Assembly: GCA_026991065.1 (NCBI GenBank) | Contig: JALXCG010000554.1 | Span: 1-16,588 of the forward strand | Source: Gemmatimonadota bacterium | GTDB lineage: Bacteria > GCA-2686955 | Direction: 5' to 3' | DNA length: 16,588 bases | Shown here: positions 1-7,625 of the stretch, one piece after another | Layout of the letters: every line of letters begins with the position of its first letter | How positions within the stretch are numbered: position 1 is the first letter of the stretch | Notes under the pieces: model-generated | What the model was told of the DNA's origin: nothing | Seen by the model: the letters and a program-made list of their open reading frames with translations, nothing else | Databases searched by the model: none | Made by a program: the position numbers and the translations under genes

Positions 1-1
1 A

Positions 2-646
2 GGCATCGGAGCGATGTGTGCTGCTGCTCTACTCTCCATGGCCCACCATTCTCCACAAGGGGTAGAGGCGAACTGGATTTGCGGCCTACTCACAGTGGCG
101 ATTGTGGTGACAGGTGTCTTCTACAACGACCACGGGAAGATGCACGGACTTTTGGGGCACGGAATCGTTGCATTTGGCGTAGGTGCGATACCGCTGTGGG
201 GTGCGCTGAAACTTTATGGCAACACGGGCCTCGCGATTCTTCCGCTTGCGCTCGCGATCTTCGTGATGGAAATCGGTCGCGAGATCATGGTCTGCATTGG
301 GGACATGCCGGGTGACCTGGAAGCTGGTTTTCAAACGACCCCGATTCGCCTGGGACGGGACAGAGCGATGCGCCAGGTTCTACTGTACTATGCTGCATAT
401 CTGCTCCTCTTGCCATTGCCGTTCACGGGAGTTGGGCCGTTTCCCCCTCTTTTCGGGCGCGTCTACCTGGTTGGTGCCCTGATTTTCGCCGCAGTGTTGT
501 TTGCGACCTGGGTCGCAACCTGGAAAGCGATTCGCAGAGGCGGAGAAGAGCAGATTTTTGCTGCGTTTGAACGTCACATCCGACTTGGAACACGGATGGG
601 AGTCGTGTTCTTTCAGTTGGTTCTCTTCGTGGAGGCGTTCGTGTGA
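2..646 (+). CDS. UbiA-family prenyltransferase, 5' truncated by the window edge
   Basis: This is an integral membrane prenyltransferase of the UbiA superfamily; the reading frame is open to the window edge, so the N-terminus and the first Asp-rich motif are missing. The visible part is strongly hydrophobic, with about six membrane segments. It carries the second UbiA motif, REIMVCIGDMPGD, followed by GFQTTPIRLGRDRA, which resembles the DxxxD plus KTLPxxxG block of this superfamily. The YNDHGKMHGLLGH stretch resembles the geranylgeranylglyceryl-phosphate geranylgeranyltransferase (DGGGP synthase) branch. Known UbiA substrates include quinone precursors, glyceryl-phosphate ethers and, in lycopene elongases, carotenoid ends. 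The gene overlaps the following CruF-type carotenoid gene by 4 bp (GTGA), so a carotenoid or polar isoprenoid role is the best contextual inference. The exact substrate cannot be read from the sequence. Confidence 0.85.
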   Translation, partial: GIGAMCAAALLSMAHHSPQGVEANWICGLLTVAIVVTGVFYNDHGKMHGLLGHGIVAFGVGAIPLWGALKLYGNTGLAILPLALAIFVMEIGREIMVCIGDMPGDLEAGFQTTPIRLGRDRAMRQVLLYYAAYLLLLPLPFTGVGPFPPLFGRVYLVGALIFAAVLFATWVATWKAIRRGGEEQIFAAFERHIRLGTRMGVVFFQLVLFVEAFV

Positions 647-1443
647 CCCGAGAACATGCGCGAAACCGCAACATCGGACTGGGATTCTCCATTCTCTCGG
701 TGATTTTCCTGGGTGCATTTCGGCTGGGCAACTACTTTGGTTTTGATGTACCCATCTTGATTCGTGCGGTTTATCTTCTTTGTGCGATGGCGTTTGGGGC
801 GCGGCATGCGGTACAGACGCGCGGCAAGACGGGAGCACTGCGCTTCACCTTCGCGATCGCCTCTCTTTCCTATGCCGCTGAGGTCATCGGTGTGCGCACT
901 GGGTGGCTCTTCGGACACTACGCCTACGGCACAATTCTTGGTCCGCATCTTCCCGGTGGAGTGCCGGTCGGGATCCCTGTCTTCTGGGTCTTGATCCTCT
1001 ATGCCGCGGATGATTTGGTTGGCATCTGCCTGGGGCCACGCTCCTTACCAATGCTACGGATTCTGATGGTCGGCGCTCTGACAGCTGCTTGGGATCTGCT
1101 CATAGACCCGATTGCAGTAGCTTATGGTGGTTGGACTTGGGTTACAGACGCCGCCCCCGACGCGCTCGTGTTCGGCATTCCAGCCACCAATGCCGTCGGC
1201 TGGTGGTTGGTGGCCAGTGTCGCAATTTGGGTTGCTGGACGGCCGCCGGCTACGGCAGCGCCAGAGTTGCCCGCTTGGTATCGGCATCTGCCAGCTCTGG
1301 CGATGGTCGGGGCGGTGTCGAACAACCTCGCGGCCGCCGTCGAGCTGGGTTTCCCCGCCGCTGGTGTCGCGGGCTTTGCGGCGCTGGCTCCCTACTTCGT
1401 GGTTGCTGCATCCCGCTGCAGTTGGCGGAGTTTCTCGACGTAA
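643..1443 (+). CDS. Carotenoid biosynthesis protein, CruF-like (PF04240/DUF422), copy 1
   Basis: This is a 266-residue polytopic membrane protein of the family that includes CruF (carotenoid 1,2-hydratase) and bisanhydrobacterioruberin hydratase, which add water to acyclic psi ends of carotenoids. Family-type blocks are AEVIGVRTGWLFGHYAYG (79-96), PVGIPVFW (108-115), AWDLLIDP (149-156), WTW (164-166) and IPATNAVGWW (179-188). They supply conserved acidic, aromatic and Gly residues between membrane segments. The start is a GTG inside the stop region of the upstream UbiA gene (GTGA overlap), which implies translational coupling. The C-terminus is encoded on DNA that is also the antisense 3' end of the paralogous gene at 1392-2222. 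Family assignment is strong; the exact carotenoid substrate and the hydratase activity are inferred. Confidence 0.85.
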   Translation: MTREHARNRNIGLGFSILSVIFLGAFRLGNYFGFDVPILIRAVYLLCAMAFGARHAVQTRGKTGALRFTFAIASLSYAAEVIGVRTGWLFGHYAYGTILGPHLPGGVPVGIPVFWVLILYAADDLVGICLGPRSLPMLRILMVGALTAAWDLLIDPIAVAYGGWTWVTDAAPDALVFGIPATNAVGWWLVASVAIWVAGRPPATAAPELPAWYRHLPALAMVGAVSNNLAAAVELGFPAAGVAGFAALAPYFVVAASRCSWRSFST

Positions 1444-2222
1444 CCTTGGACCCCCATGAGAACGATGGGCAGCGCGGCCGCAGCGCCGAGAAGAGCCTCC
1501 GCGATGAGATCAAGACGCAGGGCGAACACAACCATGAGAGCGGTAATACCGAAGTAGAGTGGAATCGGGGCTCCAAAACGGAACGGATCGGAACGGGCGA
1601 ATGCCTCCGCCCGTTGCTGCTCCTCGCGCCGTCTTCCCCCCAGCGTGTAGAGTGCAAAAATCACCAGTGAAACTGCGTACCAGCCGGCGAAATTGGTGAG
1701 CGGAATGTGACCGAAATAGGCTCCTCCCCCGTCCCACGTCCAGGCACCCAGAGAGACGCAGATTGGGTCAAACAGAAAGTCCCAGGCGGTGAGGGTGAGT
1801 GCTGCATAGATCACGCGGAACCACGAAGAGGACCCCGACGGCAAGGACAGACACGCCAATGCATCCGCAAGGTAGGCCAAGACGTACCAAGCGAGCGGAA
1901 TCAGGATCGGCACTTCGCCGCCGATTCGCAGGCCCAGAAGTGTGCCGTAGTCGTAGGAACCAAAGATCCAGCCGCGCGAAGCTCCCAGCCACTCCGCCCC
2001 CAACGAGAGCGTGATCGTAAGAAAGAAAAGCTGCAGCGCACGTCGAAAACCACTTCTTGCACAAGCGTGAAGCCAAGTCAGCCCAAGCACCATCGCTCCC
2101 TGGGACAGAACAACGGGGCCGGCAAGGCTAACGGTACCGCCCAGGAGCGCGCGGCGAATGACCACGGTGATCAGGAACGTGAGCAAAAGAGCATCGTAGG
2201 CGCGGCGAGTATTGGGTGTCAT
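1392..2222 (-). CDS. Carotenoid biosynthesis protein, CruF-like (PF04240/DUF422), copy 2
   Basis: This 276-residue membrane protein belongs to the same family as its convergent neighbour and has the same motif order: AEWLGASRGWIFGSYDYG (77-94), EVPILIPLAW (103-112), TAWDFLFDP (145-153), WTW (161-163) and IPLTNFAGWY (173-182). It is clearly diverged from copy 1, so this is an old duplication or separate acquisition rather than a recent copy. It has a longer C-terminal section with two further hydrophobic stretches and a basic, hydrophilic tail. The last 52 bp overlap the end of copy 1 on the other strand. The ATG start overlaps the stop of the upstream VTT-domain gene as ATGA, so the two are probably co-translated. 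The two copies may act on different ends or intermediates of the same carotenoid; that is inference. Confidence 0.85.
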   Translation of the reverse strand: MTPNTRRAYDALLLTFLITVVIRRALLGGTVSLAGPVVLSQGAMVLGLTWLHACARSGFRRALQLFFLTITLSLGAEWLGASRGWIFGSYDYGTLLGLRIGGEVPILIPLAWYVLAYLADALACLSLPSGSSSWFRVIYAALTLTAWDFLFDPICVSLGAWTWDGGGAYFGHIPLTNFAGWYAVSLVIFALYTLGGRRREEQQRAEAFARSDPFRFGAPIPLYFGITALMVVFALRLDLIAEALLGAAAALPIVLMGVQGYVEKLRQLQRDAATTK

Positions 2223-2896
2223 GCGCCTCTTCCCCGCGCAGCGAGACGCCGACGACCCACTTCAACGAACGCGCCACAAAGCAGCACTGCGATCACAAGC
2301 GTCCATCCATGCTGTCGGAGAGCCTCCCACACCTCCTCGTGATAACGGCTGGCGGCGAATCCGAGAACCGCGAACCGAACTGTGCGCATGATTGATGAAG
2401 CGCCAATAAAACGCGTGAAATCCAAATTGAAAAAGCCGGCCGTGAGCGAGATGTGCTTGAATGGAATGAATGGGAGCAGCGCACCGATACCAACCGTGGT
2501 CACATCGTGGCGGCGATAAAGATCCTCGATCCATCTCCGACCAGTGGCGGGCAGCACCCTACGAATCAATGGACGACCAATACCACGTCCCAGCCAATAA
2601 CCGAAAGCTGCCCCGAGAATAGAGGCTCCGATCACTATAGTCGTTGCCGCCAGCCACTGATCGGGTCGTCCGGCAATGAACAAAATGAGTAGAAAGTCGG
2701 TGGCCGCCGCTACCAGACCGGATTCCAGCAAAGAGGCCAGGGCCAACGCGCTCAATGCCACCGGACCCGGGGCTGCCGCAAGTCTCTCTAGCCATTCGAC
2801 CAAGTGGGCCCTCGTTTCTCTATCGCCGGGCGTTTTGCCACCTGGCCTGAGTTTCTTATCGGATTCCGTCGGAGATGGCGGGATCGGTTGTGCCAT
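2219..2896 (-). CDS. DedA/YqaA-type VTT-domain membrane protein
   Basis: This is a 225-residue membrane protein of the VTT (SNARE-associated/DedA) superfamily. Members of the DedA group are polyprenyl-phosphate or phospholipid transporters/scramblases of the inner membrane. Residues 1-40 are hydrophilic. A membrane stretch with a buried acidic residue (ASLLESG, 55-61) is followed by a Gly-rich segment (ASILGAAFGYWLGRGIG, 91-107), the LLPFIPFKHIS loop (140-150), which matches the DedA re-entrant Pro-rich motif, then GFFNLDFTRF (154-163) and a C-terminal membrane helix ending in a basic tail. The ATG at 2896 is preceded by an AGGG placed too close to be an ideal ribosome site, so the real start could be a little downstream. 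The stop overlaps the next gene's ATG (ATGA). A role in handling isoprenoid lipids would fit the neighbours but is inference. Confidence 0.8.
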   Translation of the reverse strand: MAQPIPPSPTESDKKLRPGGKTPGDRETRAHLVEWLERLAAAPGPVALSALALASLLESGLVAAATDFLLILFIAGRPDQWLAATTIVIGASILGAAFGYWLGRGIGRPLIRRVLPATGRRWIEDLYRRHDVTTVGIGALLPFIPFKHISLTAGFFNLDFTRFIGASSIMRTVRFAVLGFAASRYHEEVWEALRQHGWTLVIAVLLCGAFVEVGRRRLAARGRGA

Positions 2897-3496
2897 CCCT
2901 GTTTGATGCAGATGGCCGATGCTTCATTCACGGGGTTTGTCCATCGGGGCGATCGCGGGAAGTGCCGCACCTCCGCCTTCACGCTGCGGAGTCTGGTGTG
3001 AGGCGAGGAGAGGGAACCGGGGAGCGACAGCGCTGGTGGGGCGAAGGCGTTGATTTGAACACCGCCTAAGCTTTCTCGCATACCGGGCCGATAAACAAAA
3101 GGACCGGTCGTTGCCCGCCGCCGGTATCTTCCAACAGGAGTTGATCTTGTTTCTTCAACACAAAAAGAACTCCTCCGCAGTTCCAAACGACCCCCCGCCG
3201 CTTCCATGGCGAGCATTCAAGCGGATGCCTTTCCGACGACGCGATTGTCGTCCCCTGCAAGAGCGGGATTCAATCGCGGAATGCACCCGCTTGATCCGCG
3301 CGATTTGCCTCGAAGAGGATCGCGTGTGGGAAGCTTGAAGCAGTATCCCGGTCTCGCGTAGAACTCGGGGCCGAAAAGGGCTGGCGGCGTGGAGTGGACC
3401 TCAGTGCCCTACCTCTGGCCCTGTGGAGTTCGCGAACCGAACTCGCAACAGGGCACCGCATCCCCCGTCCGAGGCTCTAAAGAGGCCGGAGGTTGC
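2897..3496. other. 600-bp gap without a convincing gene
   Basis: No open frame here has recognisable protein character, a sensible ribosome site and an ATG or GTG start together. The gap separates the minus-strand etfA end from the minus-strand VTT gene, so it should hold the etf terminator and a promoter for the VTT-cruF pair; no good -35/-10 pair was found for the latter. Visible structure is an inverted repeat aggagtt/aactcct (3136-3142 and 3168-3174), the larger hairpin at 3419-3453, an imperfect hairpin GGCCTCTTTAGAGCC on the minus strand (3473-3487), and GGTTgcctAACC straddling the etfA stop (3491-3502). A degraded gene cannot be excluded. Confidence 0.5.
3419..3453 (-). terminator. Hairpin downstream of etfA, possible transcription end
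   Basis: Arms CCCTGT + GAGTTCG (3419-3424, 3426-3432) pair perfectly with CGAACTC + ACAGGG (3438-3444, 3448-3453). There is a 1x3 internal loop and a 5-nt apical loop. It lies 44 bp beyond the etfA stop. No T-tract follows on the minus strand, so it is not a textbook Rho-independent terminator. It could instead be a 3'-protecting stem-loop for the fab-rnc-etf transcript. Confidence 0.35.
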
Positions 3497-4471
3497 CTAA
3501 CCGAGTTCTCGGATGGCTGCCGTGAGGGCGGGGACAACCTCGAAAAGGTCGCCCACGACGCCATAGTCTGCCACCTTGAAAATCGGCGCTTCGGGATCCT
3601 TGTTGATGGCGACAATGCACTTGGAGGAACTCATGCCCGCCAGGTGCTGAATCGCACCCGAGATACCCGCGGCGATGTAGAGAGCGGGTGAGACGACTTT
3701 GCCCGTCTGCCCCACTTGCATCTCGTGTCCGGCCCAGCCGGCGTCCACGACGGCACGAGAAGCGCCGACGGCCGCGCCCAAGAGACCCGCCAATTCTTCA
3801 ATGATGCCCCAGTTTTCTGGTCCTTTGATGCCGCGTCCGCCGGATACGATGATGTCTGCCTCGGCCACATCGATCCGTCCACCTTCGGCTCGCACGATTT
3901 CGAGGGTGCGCGCCTTGAGGTCATTCTCATCTAGATTCATGGCCGCAGATTCCACCGCGCAGGTCCGGGCGGGATCGGCCTCAAGCGGGGGAATGCTGTT
4001 GGGGCGCAGTGTCACCATCCGTACAGTTCCCGGCTTCACGCGAACGGTAGCGATCGCCTTCCCCGCCATGATCGGCCGCTCACAAACCAGCTCTTCTCCA
4101 TCAAGGCGAAGCGCTGTCACATCAGACGCCATCCCGGCATCCAGACGAGCGGCGATCCGAGCCGAAACGTCCTTGCCTTGCGCTGTGGCGGCGCAAACAT
4201 AGATCCCACCACCGGCGCTGGTCATGAGGTCGGCAACTACCTTGGCGGTTGCGATTGGCGCATAGAACTGTAGCCGGTCATCTTCGGCGACGAGGACGCG
4301 ATCCGCACCCCGCTGCCCCAACTCGGCACCGAGATCCTGTACACCGGACCCCACAATGATCGCGACCACTTCGCCTTCCGGTGCGAGGCTGCGAGCGGCA
4401 GCAATTGCTTCGAAGCTGGCCTTCTTGACGGTACCTTCGCGATGCTCTACATAGACAAAAATCGAACCCAT
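3497..4471 (-). CDS. etfA: Electron transfer flavoprotein, alpha subunit
   Basis: EtfA (FixB-type) carries the FAD of the EtfAB heterodimer, which accepts electrons from acyl-CoA and other dehydrogenases and passes them to ETF:quinone oxidoreductase or another acceptor. The protein is 324 residues, normal for the family. The N-terminal nucleotide-fold domain starts MGSIFVYVEH. The C-terminal FAD domain is canonical: SGGRGIKGPENW (210-221), VVDAGW (241-246), QVGQTGKVVSP (252-262), LYIAAGISGAIQH (264-276), CIVAINKDPEAPIF (285-298) and ADYGVVGD (301-308). I chose the ATG at 4471 because AGGAG sits 6 nt upstream and the protein starts with the family's usual residues; an in-frame extension to 4543 has no such support. 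It follows etfB with a 115-bp spacer. Confidence 0.96.
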   Translation of the reverse strand: MGSIFVYVEHREGTVKKASFEAIAAARSLAPEGEVVAIIVGSGVQDLGAELGQRGADRVLVAEDDRLQFYAPIATAKVVADLMTSAGGGIYVCAATAQGKDVSARIAARLDAGMASDVTALRLDGEELVCERPIMAGKAIATVRVKPGTVRMVTLRPNSIPPLEADPARTCAVESAAMNLDENDLKARTLEIVRAEGGRIDVAEADIIVSGGRGIKGPENWGIIEELAGLLGAAVGASRAVVDAGWAGHEMQVGQTGKVVSPALYIAAGISGAIQHLAGMSSSKCIVAINKDPEAPIFKVADYGVVGDLFEVVPALTAAIRELG

Positions 4472-4586
4472 GGTTGCTCCTGGGGGCAGAACCGGCACTG
4501 CGCCGATCTTGCCGCTAGACTCAAATTTGGTAGTGGATCGCACTCTGAAATGCGAAATCCACGATTGCGTTCAGGCACAGAAGTGC

Positions 4587-5375
4587 TTAGATAACCTTGG
4601 CCTCTTCGCGAAGGAGTTGAGCGAGATTGCGGGCTTTTTCGGCGGCATCGGCACCGTCGATCAAGCGTCCGGCGGAACGCTGAGGCGGCATTTGGTAGCT
4701 GATTACCTCGGTACCCGCGCCCGCAGCACCGACCATCTCTCTCTCCAGGCCGATGTCGTCGGGAGTGAGGTGAGTCAGCTTCTTACGCTTGGCCTTCATG
4801 ATCCCTGGGAGTGAGGCGAAGCGTGGCTCACCCAGGCCTTTCTGGCACGTAGCCAATGCGGGAAGAGACAGCTCGATCTTCTCGTGCCCCCCCTCGATCT
4901 CGGAACTGCAGATGGCCCCGCTGCCGTCATCAGCAACCTGCAATTCGGTGATTGCGCCTGCGTGCGGGATGCCCAGAATCTCGGCAACGCGGACACCGAC
5001 CTGGCCCTGGTCACTGTCGATCGCCTGCTTGCCGGCCAGGATCAGATCGAAACCAATGTGTTTACAGGCAGCGGCTAGGGCTCTGGCATCGGAGCGAGCA
5101 TCTCCCCCCTGGAATGCCTCATCCGCAAGCAGATAGGCCTCGTCCGCGCCCATTGCCAACCCCTTGCGAATCTCGGGTTCACATCGATCCGGACCGAGGG
5201 TCAGAAGAATGACCGAGGCATCTCGCGCGTCCTTGAGTTGCAGTGCCGCCTCGATGGCGTATTCGTCGTAAATGTTTAGTTCGTAGCTGAAGTCGGATTC
5301 GTTCAACGCCCCGTCAACAACATTGACGCGGGTGTCTGACTTCGGCACGCTTTTGACTAGGACTAGGATCTTCAT
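4587..5375 (-). CDS. etfB: Electron transfer flavoprotein, beta subunit
   Basis: EtfB (FixA-type) is the AMP- or FAD-binding partner of EtfA and carries the loop that docks on client dehydrogenases. It has 262 residues, normal length, starting MKILVLVKSVPKSDTRV. Visible family features are the YDEYAIEAALQLKD block (36-49), LLTLGPDRCEPEIRKGLAMGAD (57-78), LAGKQAIDSDQGQVG (113-127), and the client-recognition region LATCQKGLGEPRF (174-186) with LPGIMKAKRKK (189-199). The ribosome site GAGGAAACA lies directly before the ATG. The ATG overlaps the TGA of rnc (ATGA), so translation is probably coupled to RNase III. Whether this pair serves simple beta-oxidation or an electron-bifurcating complex cannot be decided from the sequence alone. 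Confidence 0.96.
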   Translation of the reverse strand: MKILVLVKSVPKSDTRVNVVDGALNESDFSYELNIYDEYAIEAALQLKDARDASVILLTLGPDRCEPEIRKGLAMGADEAYLLADEAFQGGDARSDARALAAACKHIGFDLILAGKQAIDSDQGQVGVRVAEILGIPHAGAITELQVADDGSGAICSSEIEGGHEKIELSLPALATCQKGLGEPRFASLPGIMKAKRKKLTHLTPDDIGLEREMVGAAGAGTEVISYQMPPQRSAGRLIDGADAAEKARNLAQLLREEAKVI

Positions 5376-6265
5376 TGTTTCCTCTCTGCGCCATCGGTTG
5401 GACCGGCCGGGCCCATTGTCGATGGTCCGTCAAGGTTCGGTGTTTCTTCGCGCGAGTCCGATGGATTGTCGGGCCGCCCGGAGGAGGCTCTAGCGATCTC
5501 CTCGATTATACGCGATGTCGGGGAGATTTGCCGCATTGCGTCACGGGCAGCTTCCACTTCTGCGGCTCGCTTGCTTTGCGCCTTGCCCCGGCCGAGGCTG
5601 CGGTCGGCGACCAGCACCTCCACGGTAAATGTTCGATGGTGGGGCGGCCCCTCTGTCGAGATGACCCGATAGTCCGGCGGCGACCGCACACCAGCCTCCT
5701 GAACCAACTCCTGGAGGAGGTTCTTTGGGTTGATGTAGTCGCCGCTCTGCTGCAGGGCGTCTGCTCGCATCAGCAGCAGTCTTTCCAAAACCTCAGTTGC
5801 CGCATCGAGACCGCCGTCCAGGAAAACAGCGCCGATCACAGCCTCAAATGCATCGGCCAAAATCGACTCGCGTTCTCTGCCACCTCGCCTTTCCTCCGCG
5901 CGGGAGAGTTTGATGCTCTCACCGAGGCCGATTGCGCGGGCAGCCATGGCCAAGGAATCGCGACGGACCAGTGCGGCTCTCAATTGGGTCAACGCTCCCT
6001 CTCCGAGAGCGGGATAGCGGAGAAAAAGGTAGCGCCCGGTCACCAGCCCCAGCACCGAATCACCCAGGAACTCAAGTCGTTCATTGGAAGCTCCACGTCC
6101 ATCTTTGAAATAGAAGGCGTGTGAGCGATGACGGAGTGAGTGCCCCAACAGCCGAGGCTGCCGGAAATGGTAGCCCAGGCGAGTCTCAAGGTTTGAAGCG
6201 GGGCGCAGGAACCTCGAAAGCGTCCGCCGCCATGAGCGGACACGCTGAGGAAGCCCCCTAGACAT
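5372..6265 (-). CDS. rnc: Ribonuclease III
   Basis: RNase III is a double-strand-specific endoribonuclease for rRNA processing and mRNA decay. The signature NERLEFLGDSVL (61-72) holds Glu65 and Asp69. The second metal-site helix ADAFEAVIGAVFLDGG (137-152) holds Asp138 and Glu141. A C-terminal dsRNA-binding domain runs from about 178 to 246 (NPKNLLQELVQ ... GKAQSKRAAEVEAARDAM). The 297 residues exceed the usual 220-250 because of a basic N-terminal extension of about 24 residues and a hydrophilic, Pro/Ser/Glu-rich tail after the dsRBD (about 250-297). The start at 6265 gives an 8-bp overlap with the fabF stop; a longer frame to 6430 lies entirely within fabF and is unlikely. The stop overlaps the etfB ATG. 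Confidence 0.94.
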   Translation of the reverse strand: MSRGLPQRVRSWRRTLSRFLRPASNLETRLGYHFRQPRLLGHSLRHRSHAFYFKDGRGASNERLEFLGDSVLGLVTGRYLFLRYPALGEGALTQLRAALVRRDSLAMAARAIGLGESIKLSRAEERRGGRERESILADAFEAVIGAVFLDGGLDAATEVLERLLLMRADALQQSGDYINPKNLLQELVQEAGVRSPPDYRVISTEGPPHHRTFTVEVLVADRSLGRGKAQSKRAAEVEAARDAMRQISPTSRIIEEIARASSGRPDNPSDSREETPNLDGPSTMGPAGPTDGAERKQ

Positions 6266-7508
6266 CCGCCGAATGGCGCCGGAAAGCGAGGGTGACATTG
6301 TGGCCGCCAAAACCCAGGGAGTTGGAGATCGCGGCCTCAATCTTCGCTTCTCTGGCCTGCCCCGGCACGCAGTCGAGGTCACACTCCGGATCGGGGTTGA
6401 CATAGTTGGTCGTCGGCGGAACGACTCCATGGAAAATCGTTAGCGCGGTCGCTACCGATTCGAGCCCGCCGGCCGCACCGAGCAGGTGCCCGGTCATCGA
6501 CTTGTTGGAACTAACCATCAAGCTGTCGGCGTGGGTGCCAAAGACACGCCGGATTGCCGCAGTCTCTGTCTTGTCATTGAGTGGCGTGGATGTACCGTGG
6601 GCGTTTACGTACTGAACATCGGTCGGGTCAAGTTGAGCATCGGCCAACGCCAAAGAGATGCCATGTGCGGCGGAGAGGCCGTCGGGGTGTGGCATGGTGA
6701 TGTGGAATGCGTCGGCGGTGGCGCCGTATCCAGCCAGTTCCGCATAGATGCGAGCCCCCCGATCGAGAGCGTGTTGGCGCTCTTCAAGAAGCAGGACACC
6801 TGCTCCCTCCCCCAGGACAAAGCCATCACGCTCCGCATCGAAGGGACAACTGGCGTGTTGCGGATCATCATTCCGTTTGGAGAGCGCCCCCATCTTGGCG
6901 AATGCCGCGATCGAGAAGGGTGTGACCGCAGCTTCACTGCCGCCGGCCAACATGAGATCGCACTCGCCACGCTGAATCGCGCGCCGCCCCTCGCCAACGG
7001 CGTGGGCTCCCGATGCGCAGGCTGATACCGGTGAATAGTTGATCCCGCGAGCGCCGAAACGGATCGCCACCTGACCGCTGGCCATGTTGGCAATCATCAT
7101 GGGTATCGCAAGCGGGCCGGCGCCGGCGGGGCCACGACGCTCCATGCGTGCATATTCGACGGCGAAAGTCTCGATTCCGCCGATACCGGAACCGATGATC
7201 ACACCGAATCGAAAAGGGTCTACTTGATCGAGTTGCAGGTCGCTGTCCGCAATCGCTTGGACGGACGCCGCCATGGCATACTGGGCGTAGCGGTCGCTTC
7301 TCCGGGCTTCCCGGCGGTCCATGTAGGCGGTGACATCAAAATCCCGCACCTCTCCAGCGAAGCGCACCGAGTGTTTTGAAGCATCGAATCGTTGAATGGG
7401 AGCAACGCCGCTTGTTCCGGCGCAGAGCGCACTCCAGTAGTCTGGGACGTTGTGCCCGATGGGACTAACAACACCCAGGCCAGTGATTACGACGCGCCTC
7501 TCCTTCAT
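6258..7508 (-). CDS. fabF: 3-oxoacyl-[acyl-carrier-protein] synthase II
   Basis: FabF condenses malonyl-ACP with acyl-ACP in type II fatty-acid elongation. From the ATG at 7508 it has 416 residues and begins MKERRVVITGLGVVSPIG. The catalytic triad Cys-His-His is complete: Cys164 in VSACASGAHA, His304 in VNAHGTSTPLND and His341 in SNKSMTGHLLGAAGG, one position off the Escherichia coli numbering. NSLGFGGHN near the C-terminus is the usual Gly-rich loop. AGGAG lies 9 nt before the ATG at 7508 and only 3 nt before an in-frame ATG at 7514; either could be used and they differ by two residues. It follows acpP and overlaps rnc by 8 bp. Confidence 0.95.
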   Translation of the reverse strand: MKERRVVITGLGVVSPIGHNVPDYWSALCAGTSGVAPIQRFDASKHSVRFAGEVRDFDVTAYMDRREARRSDRYAQYAMAASVQAIADSDLQLDQVDPFRFGVIIGSGIGGIETFAVEYARMERRGPAGAGPLAIPMMIANMASGQVAIRFGARGINYSPVSACASGAHAVGEGRRAIQRGECDLMLAGGSEAAVTPFSIAAFAKMGALSKRNDDPQHASCPFDAERDGFVLGEGAGVLLLEERQHALDRGARIYAELAGYGATADAFHITMPHPDGLSAAHGISLALADAQLDPTDVQYVNAHGTSTPLNDKTETAAIRRVFGTHADSLMVSSNKSMTGHLLGAAGGLESVATALTIFHGVVPPTTNYVNPDPECDLDCVPGQAREAKIEAAISNSLGFGGHNVTLAFRRHSADV

Positions 7509-7625
7509 GGTCATTCACTCCTGCGGGACGATTGGTGTGCGTGCATACCCGCTTATGGCAGGTACGCGATACTTGCTGAATGGCGGATCGATGGCCCCCG
7601 CCGGCAGATACCATTGCTGGACCGA

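Noticed and set aside
3066-3260. Possible 64-codon minus-strand small protein in the 600-bp gap
   Set aside because: It would need a TTG start with no ribosome site, and the translation shows no domain, signal peptide or membrane pattern. Left as unsupported.
3419-3453. tRNA-like T-arm (GTTCG next to a stem)
   Set aside because: No acceptor stem, D-arm or anticodon arm can be placed around it on either strand; it is better explained as a simple hairpin.
4472-4543. Longer etfA start at 4543
   Set aside because: The ATG at 4471 has AGGAG at ideal spacing and the protein then begins with the family's usual N-terminus.
6266-6430. Longer rnc start at 6430
   Set aside because: The extension overlaps fabF by more than 170 bp and has low-complexity Arg/Pro/Ser-rich shadow character.
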